Assembly: GCA_964523895.1 (NCBI GenBank) | Contig: CAZGBJ010000008.1 | Span: 38,406 to 102,405 of the forward strand | DNA length: 64,000 bases | Source of the DNA: UBA7359 sp964523895 | Lineage (GTDB): Bacteria > Pseudomonadota > Gammaproteobacteria > Eutrophobiales > Eutrophobiaceae | Direction: 5' to 3' | Shown here: positions 8,345 to 16,734 of the stretch, in pieces | Numbering within the stretch: the stretch's first letter is position 1 | How the letters are laid out: each line of letters begins with the position of its first letter | Made by a program: the position numbers and the translations under genes | Notes under the pieces: generated by a model | Database searches by the model: none | What the model was told of the DNA's origin: nothing | The model's input: the letters and a program-made list of their open reading frames with translations, nothing else

Positions 8345-10033
8345 ATGGCTAAGGCAGAAGCAACGGTACAAGAACTGGTTGGTATGATAGAGAGGGGTGA
8401 AATCCGACTTCCTGAAATGCAGCGCCGCTATGTATGGAGATCAACTAGAGTGAGGGATTTGCTTGATTCTCTTTATCGCGGTTACCCAAGTGGCGCTATA
8501 TTATTATGGGAAACGGATACTAAGGTTCCTGAACGAAATTTTTCCGTACAACAACAGCAAAGTCCATATAGTACTAATAAGCTACTCTTAGATGGACAGC
8601 AAAGATTAACTTCATTGTCTTCAGTGATTCGAGGAGAGCCTATACAAGTTCGTTATAGAAAGAGACCCATCGATATATTATTTAATCTTGAACATCCAGA
8701 GGAATTGTCAATTGTTACGGAAGTAGAAGAAGATAAAGATAGTGCTAGTGATGCGAATCAGGCTGATGCTTCAGAAGACGAAATTTTTAAAAGAATCGAA
8801 CAGATGACATTTGTTGTGGCAACGAAAAAATTGGAGAAGTCACCTCATTGGGTATCTGTAACAAAAGTATTTAAATCTTCTTCAAATACAGAGTTTCTCA
8901 AGAAAGCAGGTGTGACAGATTTTGATGACCCTCGATATAATAAGTATGATAAACGTTTGAAAGCTCTTCGGGATATTGCTGAATATAAGTATCGTATGGA
9001 TATTTTGGAGCGCTCTTTATCTTATGAAGAAGTGACTGAAATATTTGTACGAGTTAATTCATTAGGTGCAAAGCTTCGTGGATCTGATTTGGCTATGGCT
9101 CAAATTACAGCAAAGTGGAGAGATTCACTAAAAGATTTTGAAGCGTTTCAAAATGAATGTACCAAAAAAGGCTTTGATTTTGAGATTGGCACATACATAA
9201 GAGCGCTTGTTGCCTTTGCAACGGGACAAAGTAGATTTTTAACTGTTAATACGCTGTCATTAGATAAATTACAACAAGGATGGAAAGATGCAGTTTCTGG
9301 CGTTGAATATGCTCTTAATTATTTAAAAAGTAACCTCAATATTGATTCATCAGTATTGCTGTCATCGCCATACTTTTTGATTACATTAGCCATATATGGG
9401 GCAAAGCATGATTATCACCTAACTTCTGAACAAGAAGATAAACTTAGACAATGGCTTTTAGTCGCGAATGCTAAAGGTCGATATAGCCGAGGTTCATCAG
9501 AATCTATGTTAGATCAAGATTTAGGTGCTATACGTAAAGGTAATGATATAGATGGAATGTTAGATAATTTAAAACGTCAATTTGGTCGATTATCTATTGA
9601 ACCAGATGATTTAGCGGGAAGAACTCAGCGTAGTGGATTATTTAAGACCATGTTTATGGTGTTTAGGGAAGATGGAGCAAAAGATTGGCATACTCGTTTA
9701 GCGATTTCTTTTGATAATTCAGGAGCACAACATAAATTACAATTTCATCACATTTTTCCAAAAGCATATTTAGATAAACGCTTTGAGCCTAAACAAGTTA
9801 ATGATATATCTAATTTAGCTTTTATTACTGGTGGTACTAACCGAAAAATTAGTGCAAAAGATCCTGCAATATACTTTGAAGAAATAATAAAAAAACATGG
9901 GAAAGAAATTCTAGAGAAACAATGTGTTCCTATTGAAAATAAATTTCTATCAATTGATTCTTATACGCAATTTTTAGATACAAGGCGAAACATTATTTCT
10001 AATAGATTAAATGAATATATATTTAATACTTAA
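8345..10033 (+). CDS. DUF262/DUF1524 nuclease (GmrSD/SspE/BrxU-type defence protein)
   Basis: A 562-residue protein. The N-terminal DUF262 domain shows IRLPEMQRRYVW near residue 20 and the hallmark DGQQRLTSL at 83-91, a ParB/Srx-like NTP-binding signature. The C-terminal DUF1524 HNH-type nuclease has LQFHHIFPKAYL (His468-His469), ISNLAFI and GGTNRKIS, supplying the H-N-N pattern. Proteins with this architecture include the type IV restriction enzyme GmrSD, the phosphorothioation-dependent SspE and BrxU; they cleave modified DNA, often invading phage DNA. No ssp, dnd or brx genes are nearby, so the modification sensed is unknown. The gene sits between the arms of an inverted repeat and next to toxin–antitoxin genes, suggesting horizontal acquisition. 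Confidence 0.85.
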   Translation: MAKAEATVQELVGMIERGEIRLPEMQRRYVWRSTRVRDLLDSLYRGYPSGAILLWETDTKVPERNFSVQQQQSPYSTNKLLLDGQQRLTSLSSVIRGEPIQVRYRKRPIDILFNLEHPEELSIVTEVEEDKDSASDANQADASEDEIFKRIEQMTFVVATKKLEKSPHWVSVTKVFKSSSNTEFLKKAGVTDFDDPRYNKYDKRLKALRDIAEYKYRMDILERSLSYEEVTEIFVRVNSLGAKLRGSDLAMAQITAKWRDSLKDFEAFQNECTKKGFDFEIGTYIRALVAFATGQSRFLTVNTLSLDKLQQGWKDAVSGVEYALNYLKSNLNIDSSVLLSSPYFLITLAIYGAKHDYHLTSEQEDKLRQWLLVANAKGRYSRGSSESMLDQDLGAIRKGNDIDGMLDNLKRQFGRLSIEPDDLAGRTQRSGLFKTMFMVFREDGAKDWHTRLAISFDNSGAQHKLQFHHIFPKAYLDKRFEPKQVNDISNLAFITGGTNRKISAKDPAIYFEEIIKKHGKEILEKQCVPIENKFLSIDSYTQFLDTRRNIISNRLNEYIFNT

Positions 10034-10039
10034 TCTTCG

Positions 10040-10060
10040 GGGTCGTGTCTTGAATCTTGA
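10040..10060 (-). repeat. Right arm of 21-bp inverted repeat flanking the DUF262 gene
   Basis: Begins 7 bp after the DUF262 stop codon and pairs with 8277-8297 (20/21). The enclosed segment, arms included, is 1784 bp. No target-site duplication is obvious and no transposase is encoded inside, so it would have to be a passively mobilised cassette, or the arms belong to a dispersed repeat family. Confidence 0.75.
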
Positions 10061-10067
10061 AATACAA

Positions 10068-10367
10068 TTATTTTTCAATCCGTTTCTTTATGTATGTGTG
10101 CCCGCGACTTTGATGTAGAACTGCTACAACATCAATTCTTTCATTGTTGATTTTAAAATAAATTATATAAGGAAAACGGCGTAGTAATGCGCGGTTAGTA
10201 GAACGATAGACAGAGACATATATCTCAGGGTTATTAGCAATGCGTTCCAGAGTTTGATCAAGCTCAAGAAGAAACTCTGCCCCTAATCCAGGACGTTGTT
10301 GTTCGTACCAAGTTGCTGCTGCACCAATATCCTTTGATGCGACAGTCCGTAAATGTATTATTTTCAA
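10068..10367 (-). CDS. ParE/RelE-type toxin
   Basis: A 99-residue toxin of the RelE/ParE superfamily. Signatures are IGAAATWYEQQRPGLGAEFLLELDQTLERIANNPE in the N-terminal helical hairpin (residues 14-48) and the C-terminal strand run ALLRRFPYIIYFKI…IDVVAVLHQSR (residues 64-88). ParE members poison gyrase and RelE members cleave mRNA; sequence alone does not decide which. It overlaps the upstream antitoxin gene by 4 bp, the usual antitoxin-first arrangement with translational coupling. Confidence 0.88.
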   Translation of the reverse strand: MKIIHLRTVASKDIGAAATWYEQQRPGLGAEFLLELDQTLERIANNPEIYVSVYRSTNRALLRRFPYIIYFKINNERIDVVAVLHQSRGHTYIKKRIEK

Positions 10368-10603
10368 ATCTTCCGTAATTTTGTTAACAGTTCGTTTCTA
10401 AATTCTTCCCATGGCACACCAGAATCAGAATTCGCATCAAAAGAGTCTAATCGTTCATCGAGTATTCGTTTATGCTCATCAGAAACCTGAAGGCTATCAG
10501 GATTCATCGCAATAAAGTCCCATAAATCCTGAACATAGGCTATACGATCATCTAATGAAAGACTCTTAAATTCCGGCGGTATATTTTGTTGGTTATGATT
10601 CAT
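10364..10603 (-). CDS. Addiction-module antitoxin (ParE-partner family)
   Basis: A 79-residue acidic protein whose order (SLSLDDRIAYVQDLWDFIA, then a conserved L-DERLD segment, then GVPWEEFRNELL) matches the addiction-module component family that partners RelE/ParE toxins. It precedes the toxin gene and overlaps it by 4 bp. The conserved WDFI and PWEEF motifs are typical of the toxin-wrapping region; no classical HTH is seen. Expected to neutralise the toxin at 10068-10367 and repress the operon. Confidence 0.85.
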   Translation of the reverse strand: MNHNQQNIPPEFKSLSLDDRIAYVQDLWDFIAMNPDSLQVSDEHKRILDERLDSFDANSDSGVPWEEFRNELLTKLRKI

Positions 10604-10634
10604 TTAGTGATTATAGAATATAAAACAAGATATT

Positions 10635-11327
10635 TTAATCAATATTAAACATCCCAGAGTATTCATTCCATTTATTAACAATCTCACAAAACAACAATGC
10701 CGTTTGTTCTGCGTCGTATCTTGCAGAGTGTGCTTCTTTTTCATCCCATTCTAAACCTGCTGCAGTAGCAGCACGGGATAGAACGGTTTGGCCATAGGCT
10801 AAACCGGCCATTGTTGCGGTATCGAAGGTACTGAAAGGATGGAATGGGTTACGTTTAATATTAGCACGCTCGACACAGGCATTTAAAAAATTAATATCGA
10901 ATGCGGCATTGTGCCCAACTAATATTGCACGACTACATTTATGCTCTTTAATTTTTTTTCGTATTGGTTTGAATATTTCATGCAAGGCTTCTTTTTCATC
11001 AACGGCAATTTGTTTGCGGAAAGGATGGTCGGGATCAATGCCGGTAAATTCTAATGAAGCTTTATCGAGATTCGCTCCTTCAAACGGGTTTACATGTTTG
11101 GAAATAACTTCGTCAATACACCATTGTTGTTCATCATTAATCGTTACTGTTACCGCGGCAATTTCTAACATAGCATCGGTAGCTGCATTAAAGCCGGCTG
11201 TTTCTATATCTATAATGACCGGTAAGAAACCACGAAACCGTTTTGCAACGGCGGATTTCTTGTTTTTTTCCGGAGTACCTGCTTCTTCAGTATTGGTTTC
11301 GTTTAATTCTTCAGTTGCCATGAACAC
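10635..11327 (-). CDS. rnt: Ribonuclease T
   Basis: A DEDDh 3'-5' exoribonuclease that trims tRNA and 5S/23S rRNA 3' ends and turns over the tRNA CCA terminus. Catalytic motifs are VIIDIETAGFNAATDAMLEIAA-type exo I near residue 37, LVGHNAAFDINFL near 138 (exo II) and HSARYDAEQTALL near 199 (exo III with His and Asp). Length 230 is normal with a poorly conserved N-terminal extension of about 30 residues. GTG at 11327 is favoured by an AGG six bases upstream; ATG at 11321 is an in-frame alternative. It overlaps the end of pyrC by 25 bp, and pyrC–rnt is a conserved pair in pseudomonad-like genomes. Confidence 0.95.
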   Translation of the reverse strand: MFMATEELNETNTEEAGTPEKNKKSAVAKRFRGFLPVIIDIETAGFNAATDAMLEIAAVTVTINDEQQWCIDEVISKHVNPFEGANLDKASLEFTGIDPDHPFRKQIAVDEKEALHEIFKPIRKKIKEHKCSRAILVGHNAAFDINFLNACVERANIKRNPFHPFSTFDTATMAGLAYGQTVLSRAATAAGLEWDEKEAHSARYDAEQTALLFCEIVNKWNEYSGMFNID

Positions 11328-12337
11328 GTTTCGCCTGCACGAAATGGAACCAGCACACTATCAGAAAATGCGATTGTCTCTGGTATTGATAAGTCTTTTT
11401 TAATTAACGTCACTTTATCTTCATTACGCGACAAACCATAAAAATCTGCGCCGTAATGACTGGCAAAGGCTTCCAGCTTATCCAGTTGACCTGCTGCTTC
11501 GAATGCCTCGGTATAGAGTTCCAGTGCTATGTGTGCAGAAAAAATTCCGGCACAAGCACAATTGGTTTCTTTCTTATTGCGTTCATGCGGTGCACTATCA
11601 GTACCAAGAAAGAATTTTGGATTGCCACTGGTTGCTGCATCCAGTACTGCCTGACGATCATCCTCAACTTTTAATATCGGCAAACAATAATGATGTGGAC
11701 GTAAACCATCTTTAAATAAATCATTCCTATTTAATAGAATATGTTGCGGCGTGATTGTTGCTGCAATATTCACACTGGCACTTAAAACAAAATCAGCGGC
11801 GGCCCTGGTGGTAATATGTTCAAACACAATTTTTAGTTCAGAAAAGTCTTTGACTAGCGGAGATAACACCTTATCAATAAATACGGCTTCTCGATCAAAG
11901 ATATCAACATCGTTATCCGTAACTTCGCCATGGACTAACAAAGGCAAACCCTGTTCCATCATTGCTTCCAATGCAGCATAAGTTTTCTTTATATCGGTGA
12001 CACCTTGATCAGAATTTGTCGTTGCACCTGCTGGATAATATTTTAAAGCTTTAATAATATTACTTTGCGCAGCGGTGTTTATTTCTTCAGCAGAAGTATT
12101 ATCCGTTAGATATAGGGTCATCAACGGTTCGAAATTATATTTTTCATCAATACATGCCAAAATACGATCACGATATTCCAGCGCCATTTCTGTGGTCACT
12201 ACTGGCGGCCTTAAATTAGGCATAATAATCGCCCGCGCAAATTGTGCCGCAGTATGATTAACGACACTGGCTAAGGCCGCACCATCACGCAGGTGCAGAT
12301 GAAAATCGTCCGGTTTTGTTATGTTTAATGTCTGCAT
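11303..12337 (-). CDS. pyrC: Dihydroorotase (class II)
   Basis: Zinc amidohydrolase closing carbamoyl-aspartate to dihydroorotate in pyrimidine synthesis. The 344 residues align with the compact E. coli PyrC type: metal-binding DDFHLHLRDGAAL near residue 10, the carbamylated lysine in IIKALKYYPAGATTNS near 100, LVHGEV near 135, FEHITT near 172 and the final metal-binding aspartate in FFLGTDSAPHERNKKE near 247. The stop overlaps rnt, so the two genes are likely translationally coupled. The start lies 94 bp from the divergent tas start. Confidence 0.96.
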   Translation of the reverse strand: MQTLNITKPDDFHLHLRDGAALASVVNHTAAQFARAIIMPNLRPPVVTTEMALEYRDRILACIDEKYNFEPLMTLYLTDNTSAEEINTAAQSNIIKALKYYPAGATTNSDQGVTDIKKTYAALEAMMEQGLPLLVHGEVTDNDVDIFDREAVFIDKVLSPLVKDFSELKIVFEHITTRAAADFVLSASVNIAATITPQHILLNRNDLFKDGLRPHHYCLPILKVEDDRQAVLDAATSGNPKFFLGTDSAPHERNKKETNCACAGIFSAHIALELYTEAFEAAGQLDKLEAFASHYGADFYGLSRNEDKVTLIKKDLSIPETIAFSDSVLVPFRAGETCSWQLKN

Positions 12338-12431
12338 TTCCGAATGAGCATTACATATTAAAGATTGAAAGGTATCATAAGCTCTGTCTCTATAATACGA
12401 AAGTTATCTCATACATAAAGGTTAAATATTG

Positions 12432-13472
12432 ATGGAATACAACAAACTCGGCCAAACAGATAATGAAGTCAGCAAAATCTGCCTGGGCACGATGACCTGG
12501 GGTGAGCAAAATACTGAGTCTGAAGCACATGAACAATTGAATTACGCTGTTGATGCTGGTATCAATTTTATTGATACCGCCGAGATGTATCCCGTTGCAC
12601 CCAAAGCAGAAACTCAAGGACTGACTGAAAGCTACATTGGTAGCTGGCTAGCTAAGCGACAGGATCGCGACAAACTCATTATTGCCAGCAAAGTATGTGC
12701 GCAACAAGATTGGTTACCTTATTTGCGTAATGGTGAAGCCAAACTAGACAAGAAAAATATTCACGCGGCATTAGATGCTTCACTAAAACGACTACAAACT
12801 GATTATATCGATCTCTATCAAATGCATTGGCCAGAACGCGATACTAATTTCTTTGGCAAACTCGGTTATTACCATGCACCGGAAAAAGACGGCGTAGCTA
12901 TAGCCGAAACATTAGATGTACTTGGCGGATTAGTCAAAGAAGGGAAAATCAGAACTATTGGTATCTCAAATGAAACTGCCTGGGGTTGTGCGGAATACTT
13001 ACGCGTGGCTAATGAACAGAATTTACCACGAATAGTCAGCATCCAGAATCCCTATAATTTATTAAATCGCACTTTTGAAATTGGTTTATCCGAATTTTCC
13101 CATCGGGAACAAGTTGGATTACTGGCCTATTCACCATTAGCTTTTGGCGTGTTGAGCGGTAAATATTTAAATGATGCAAAGCCGGCAGGGACTCGTCTGA
13201 TTTTATTTGACCGCTTTACACGCTACACCAACCCTCAAGCCACGACTGCAACTGAAGCTTATGTCATCCTCGCAAAAGAAAACGGACTGGATCCGTCACA
13301 AATGGCATTAGCCTACATTAATAGTCGACCGTTCCTGACCAGCAACATCATAGGTGCAACGACAATGGAACAACTGAAAACGGATATTGAAAGCATCAAT
13401 GTTAAACTAACGAAAGACACAATAAGGGCAATTGAAGACATCCATGAAAAAATACCAAACCCATCTCCTTAA
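12432..13472 (+). CDS. tas: Tas-like aldo/keto reductase
   Basis: NADP(H)-dependent aldo/keto reductase with a TIM barrel, 346 residues, closely matching the E. coli Tas pattern: MEYNKLGQTDNEVSKICLGT at the start, GINFIDTAEMYPVAP (catalytic Asp/Tyr region, residues about 44-58), the catalytic lysine in IIASKVC near 81, YIDLYQMHWPERDTN near 117 and LLAYSPLAFGVLSG near 232. ATG at 12432 fits the family start and has an AAAGG sequence about 10 bp upstream; a TTG one codon earlier is less likely. Physiological substrate unknown. The downstream membrane-protein gene starts within its last 29 bp. Confidence 0.93.
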   Translation: MEYNKLGQTDNEVSKICLGTMTWGEQNTESEAHEQLNYAVDAGINFIDTAEMYPVAPKAETQGLTESYIGSWLAKRQDRDKLIIASKVCAQQDWLPYLRNGEAKLDKKNIHAALDASLKRLQTDYIDLYQMHWPERDTNFFGKLGYYHAPEKDGVAIAETLDVLGGLVKEGKIRTIGISNETAWGCAEYLRVANEQNLPRIVSIQNPYNLLNRTFEIGLSEFSHREQVGLLAYSPLAFGVLSGKYLNDAKPAGTRLILFDRFTRYTNPQATTATEAYVILAKENGLDPSQMALAYINSRPFLTSNIIGATTMEQLKTDIESINVKLTKDTIRAIEDIHEKIPNPSP

Positions 13473-13833
13473 ATTTGTCTTAATCTTAAGTTGTATATTC
13501 GCCTCGCCCACGCTTTTTGCTATATCAGATGAGGAAAAAATCTGGGCGTATGTTTTTTTGATACCCGTCTATTTCATTTTGATTCTTCAATCTCTACTCG
13601 TTTTATTTGCATTGTTAATGAAACAGTTCAAATCTAAAAAACTGCTATTAACTTCCTCGGCTGTTGCAGGCACCGTCCTCACTATCGGAATAGCCACTGC
13701 TTTTTATTTTGAAGCATTCATTAAATTAGGCTCGCATCTTTTATATTATTTTTTAATTGGAATGATTGTCATTGTGCTACCGATAGTCCAATTCAAACTC
13801 TTGAGTAAATCTGAGGTAAACACTGAGAATTAA
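13444..13833 (+). CDS. Small membrane protein of unknown function
   Basis: About 129 residues starting at ATG 13444 (MKKYQTHLLKFVLILSCIFA). The first 25 residues form a signal peptide or first helix, followed by three hydrophobic segments (residues about 37-60, 71-93 and 100-120). No recognisable catalytic motif. The start overlaps the tas 3' end by 29 bp, which suggests translational coupling with tas, but no functional link is visible. I do not recognise the family. Confidence 0.65.
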   Translation: MKKYQTHLLKFVLILSCIFASPTLFAISDEEKIWAYVFLIPVYFILILQSLLVLFALLMKQFKSKKLLLTSSAVAGTVLTIGIATAFYFEAFIKLGSHLLYYFLIGMIVIVLPIVQFKLLSKSEVNTEN

Positions 13834-13884
13834 CTTAATATTCAATGTATAATCTGGCTACATTATTAATAAGTAAGAGTAATT

Positions 13885-15261
13885 ATGGAATTTTCAGCAT
13901 TAACCGCCATCTCTCCCATTGATGGCCGTTATCAAAACAAAACAGATTCTTTAAGGCCGATATTCAGTGAATACGGTTTATTTCGATTTCGTGTGCAAGT
14001 TGAAATCGAATGGTTAAAAGCTCTGGCGAAACATTCTGGTATTGCAGAAGTAGAATCCTTTTCTTCTGACTCCATTTCAATACTCGACAATATTAAAGAT
14101 AATTTCTCTGTTGTAGATGCTGAAGCAATCAAGGAAATAGAAAAAACAACTAACCATGATGTAAAGGCAGTTGAATATTTTATCCGCGACAGAATTAGTT
14201 CTGATCCTTCACTCGCTAAGGCGAGCCAGTTTATTCACTTTGCCTGCACCTCGGAAGATATAAATAATCTGAGTCATGCCTTAATGCTGAAAGAGGCACG
14301 CGAGACAGTATTACTACCTAAACTAAATGACACGATTTCCGTATTAAAAGCTTTATCTGCTGATTATTCATCTATCCCGATGCTTTGCAGAACACATGGA
14401 CAAACAGCTTCGCCAACAACTCTGGGTAAAGAGATTGCCGTTTACGTTCATCGTTTATCTCGACAACTAACACAACTGGAAAAAATAGAATTACTTGGCA
14501 AGATGAATGGTGCGGTTGGTAATTTCAATGCGCATCTTTCTGCTTATCCTGAACTGGATTGGATGACTTTGTCGAAAAAATTTGTTGAAGACCTTGGTCT
14601 CGACTGGAACCCACACACTACCCAGATTGAATCACATGATTATATGGCGGAGTATTTTCATGTGCTGTCTCGTATCAATACTATTCTGATCGATTTCAGC
14701 CGGGATATATGGAGTTATATTTCGCTGGGTTATTTCAAATTAAAATTAAAGGAAGGAGAGATTGGTTCTTCGACCATGCCTCATAAGGTCAACCCTATCG
14801 ACTTTGAAAATGCGGAAGGTAATTTAGGTTTAGCGAATGGCATATTCGAACATCTTGCACAAAAATTACCCATTTCACGTTGGCAGCGTGACCTGACTGA
14901 TTCAACTGTTTTAAGAAATATGGGTGTTGGTATTGCACACACGCTCATCGCTTTTGATTCTTTATTAAAAGGGCTGTCAAAACTGGATATTAATCCCGAT
15001 GTACTGGATCAGGATCTGGAACAGTCATGGGAGGTGTTAGCAGAGCCTATTCAGACTGTCATGCGACGCTATGGCATTGAAAATGCTTATGAACAATTAA
15101 AAGAATTAACCCGTGGTCAAAATATTAATCAGCAAACGATAGGGCAATTTATTGAACAACTTGAAATACCAGATGATGCTAAATCAAGATTACAGGAAAT
15201 CACCCCGCAAAATTACATTGGTAATGCTGAAACACAGGCAAAGCTTCTTTCTAATAAGTAA
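13885..15261 (+). CDS. purB: Adenylosuccinate lyase
   Basis: Catalyses two fumarate-releasing steps in purine synthesis (SAICAR to AICAR and adenylosuccinate to AMP). The 458-residue sequence has the start LTAISPIDGRYQNKT, the HDVKAVEYFIRD motif near 90 (catalytic His region), FACTSEDINNLSHA near 119, RTHGQTASPTTLGKE near 168 and the superfamily signature GSSTMPHKVNPIDFENAEGN near 294. This is the longer gammaproteobacterial PurB type. Separated by 51 bp from the preceding membrane protein and 26 bp from the next gene, so the four downstream plus-strand genes may share transcripts. Confidence 0.97.
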   Translation: MEFSALTAISPIDGRYQNKTDSLRPIFSEYGLFRFRVQVEIEWLKALAKHSGIAEVESFSSDSISILDNIKDNFSVVDAEAIKEIEKTTNHDVKAVEYFIRDRISSDPSLAKASQFIHFACTSEDINNLSHALMLKEARETVLLPKLNDTISVLKALSADYSSIPMLCRTHGQTASPTTLGKEIAVYVHRLSRQLTQLEKIELLGKMNGAVGNFNAHLSAYPELDWMTLSKKFVEDLGLDWNPHTTQIESHDYMAEYFHVLSRINTILIDFSRDIWSYISLGYFKLKLKEGEIGSSTMPHKVNPIDFENAEGNLGLANGIFEHLAQKLPISRWQRDLTDSTVLRNMGVGIAHTLIAFDSLLKGLSKLDINPDVLDQDLEQSWEVLAEPIQTVMRRYGIENAYEQLKELTRGQNINQQTIGQFIEQLEIPDDAKSRLQEITPQNYIGNAETQAKLLSNK

Positions 15262-15287
15262 AAAGAACGACAAGAGGAAGAATAAAA

Positions 15288-15803
15288 ATGCATGAGTTTG
15301 CTAATCACAGACTGGGGGAAACCTCTGAAGACGGTATAAAAGTCACCACTCGCGAAGAGAATGCCGAAGCAGCGCTGGAATTGGTAAAACAAACAAAACA
15401 GAAGCTAGCCATTATCAGTCATGAACTTGACCCACTTGTCTATGATCAGCTCGATTTTTTAGATGCATTAAGAAAACTAGTGACAAACAACCGCTATGTT
15501 GATGTTCGTATTATCGTATTTGAACCCGAATTAATCGTTCGTAAAGGACACAAACTCCTTGATTTAGCGGGAAAAGTTAGCAGTTTTATTGAAATGCGTA
15601 AGGTCTCATCGAAATATAAATCATTCAATGAATCTGTACTTATTGCCGATGAAATAGGATATCTATACAGAGAAAGCATCGAGCGCTATAAAGGCAAAGT
15701 AAACTTCAACAGCAAAAGAGAGTCGAAACATCTATTGGACGTATTTGACAACATGTGGGAAACCGCAAAACCGGACCCAAATTTACGCAGAATGCACATA
15801 TGA
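15288..15803 (+). CDS. DUF7931-like conserved protein
   Basis: A 171-residue soluble protein. The pattern QKLAIISHELDPLVYDQLDFLDALRKLV followed by VDVRIIVFEP and later LIADEIGYLYRES resembles the gammaproteobacterial DUF7931 family, often found fused or adjacent to GNAT acetyltransferases and thought to have a phospholipase D/HKD-like fold; I see no complete HKD motif. The gene is 26 bp after purB and its stop overlaps the next start by 4 bp (ATGA), so it is translationally coupled to the secretin-like protein. Confidence 0.6.
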   Translation: MHEFANHRLGETSEDGIKVTTREENAEAALELVKQTKQKLAIISHELDPLVYDQLDFLDALRKLVTNNRYVDVRIIVFEPELIVRKGHKLLDLAGKVSSFIEMRKVSSKYKSFNESVLIADEIGYLYRESIERYKGKVNFNSKRESKHLLDVFDNMWETAKPDPNLRRMHI

Positions 15804-16663
15804 AAAAACTATTTTTAACTTCGCTGATTATATTCTTCTGGTCTACTACATCTGTCCTGGCAGAATCAATGAAGTTGGAAATTATTGAATTAAAACATGG
15901 TCTGGTATCTGAAATTATTCCTATTGTTAAACCGCTGGTTGTTGAAGGCGGCACCGTAACAGGCATGAATGGGAAATTAATAGTCAAAACCACACCTTCT
16001 AACCTGAAACAAATAAAATCGATACTTGCACAAATTGACAATGCACCACGTCGCTTAATGATCAGTGTTAAACAAGACGTTGATGGTAATTTTAAAGTGA
16101 ACGAAAGCGGTTTATCCGGACGTTATAGCAATAAAAACATTACCATAAAATCCCCCGACACAAGTAACGATGGCGTAATAATACAGGGTAAAGATAGCGA
16201 CGGTAATGTCATTCGTTATCGTACACTTGAAACACGTTCCTATAACGAAGATAGAAACGTTTTTCGCATACAAACACTTGAAGGGCATCATGCTCATATT
16301 AATATTGGACAATCCGTACCCATACCAACACAAAATACTATCGTCACAGGAGCAGGTGTCGTCGTTCAAAATGGCGTTGAATATCGTGATGTAACTTCTG
16401 GTTTTTATGTCCTGCCACGGCTACAAGGTAATAATGTCACCCTATTAGTTGCACCGCGTTTATCACGTGTTACTCCGGGTCAAGCTGCCATATTTGATAT
16501 TCAAAATGTAGAAACCACTGCCACTGGAAGATTGGGAGAATGGATTCAAGTCGGTGGTGCCACTCAGCATTTTAATGATGATAGCCGAAGTAATGCGATA
16601 AGAACAAAGCGACGAGGGCAGGAACAGAGGACTGTATTAATTAAAGTGGAGGAGATTAAATAG
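15800..16663 (+). CDS. Exported secretin-domain-like protein
   Basis: About 287 residues from ATG 15800, with a clear signal peptide (MKKLFLTSLIIFFWSTTSVLA) and predicted periplasmic location. Residues 25-80 resemble a secretin N-domain (NolW-like: LKHGLVSEIIPIVKPLV…LKQIKSILAQID). The second half has secretin-core-like features: GHHAHINIGQSVPIPTQ, VEYRDVTSGFYVLPRL and a closing LGEWIQVGGA. It is shorter than true type II/IV-pilus secretins and no pilus or secretion genes are adjacent, so it is probably a secretin-related envelope protein of unknown role. The ATGA overlap with the upstream gene fixes the start; an earlier frame start would lack the signal peptide at its N-terminus. Confidence 0.72.
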   Translation: MKKLFLTSLIIFFWSTTSVLAESMKLEIIELKHGLVSEIIPIVKPLVVEGGTVTGMNGKLIVKTTPSNLKQIKSILAQIDNAPRRLMISVKQDVDGNFKVNESGLSGRYSNKNITIKSPDTSNDGVIIQGKDSDGNVIRYRTLETRSYNEDRNVFRIQTLEGHHAHINIGQSVPIPTQNTIVTGAGVVVQNGVEYRDVTSGFYVLPRLQGNNVTLLVAPRLSRVTPGQAAIFDIQNVETTATGRLGEWIQVGGATQHFNDDSRSNAIRTKRRGQEQRTVLIKVEEIK

Positions 16664-16734
16664 TTTTCGCGTGTTCCCCCAAGGGCTGATAAAATAGCCA
16701 TTATTCCTTCATCTTATCTAAAACCAACGAATTA

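Noticed and set aside
11751..11981. Antisense frame inside pyrC
   Set aside because: A frame opposite a conserved housekeeping gene with no independent signal; many similar frames occur in this window.
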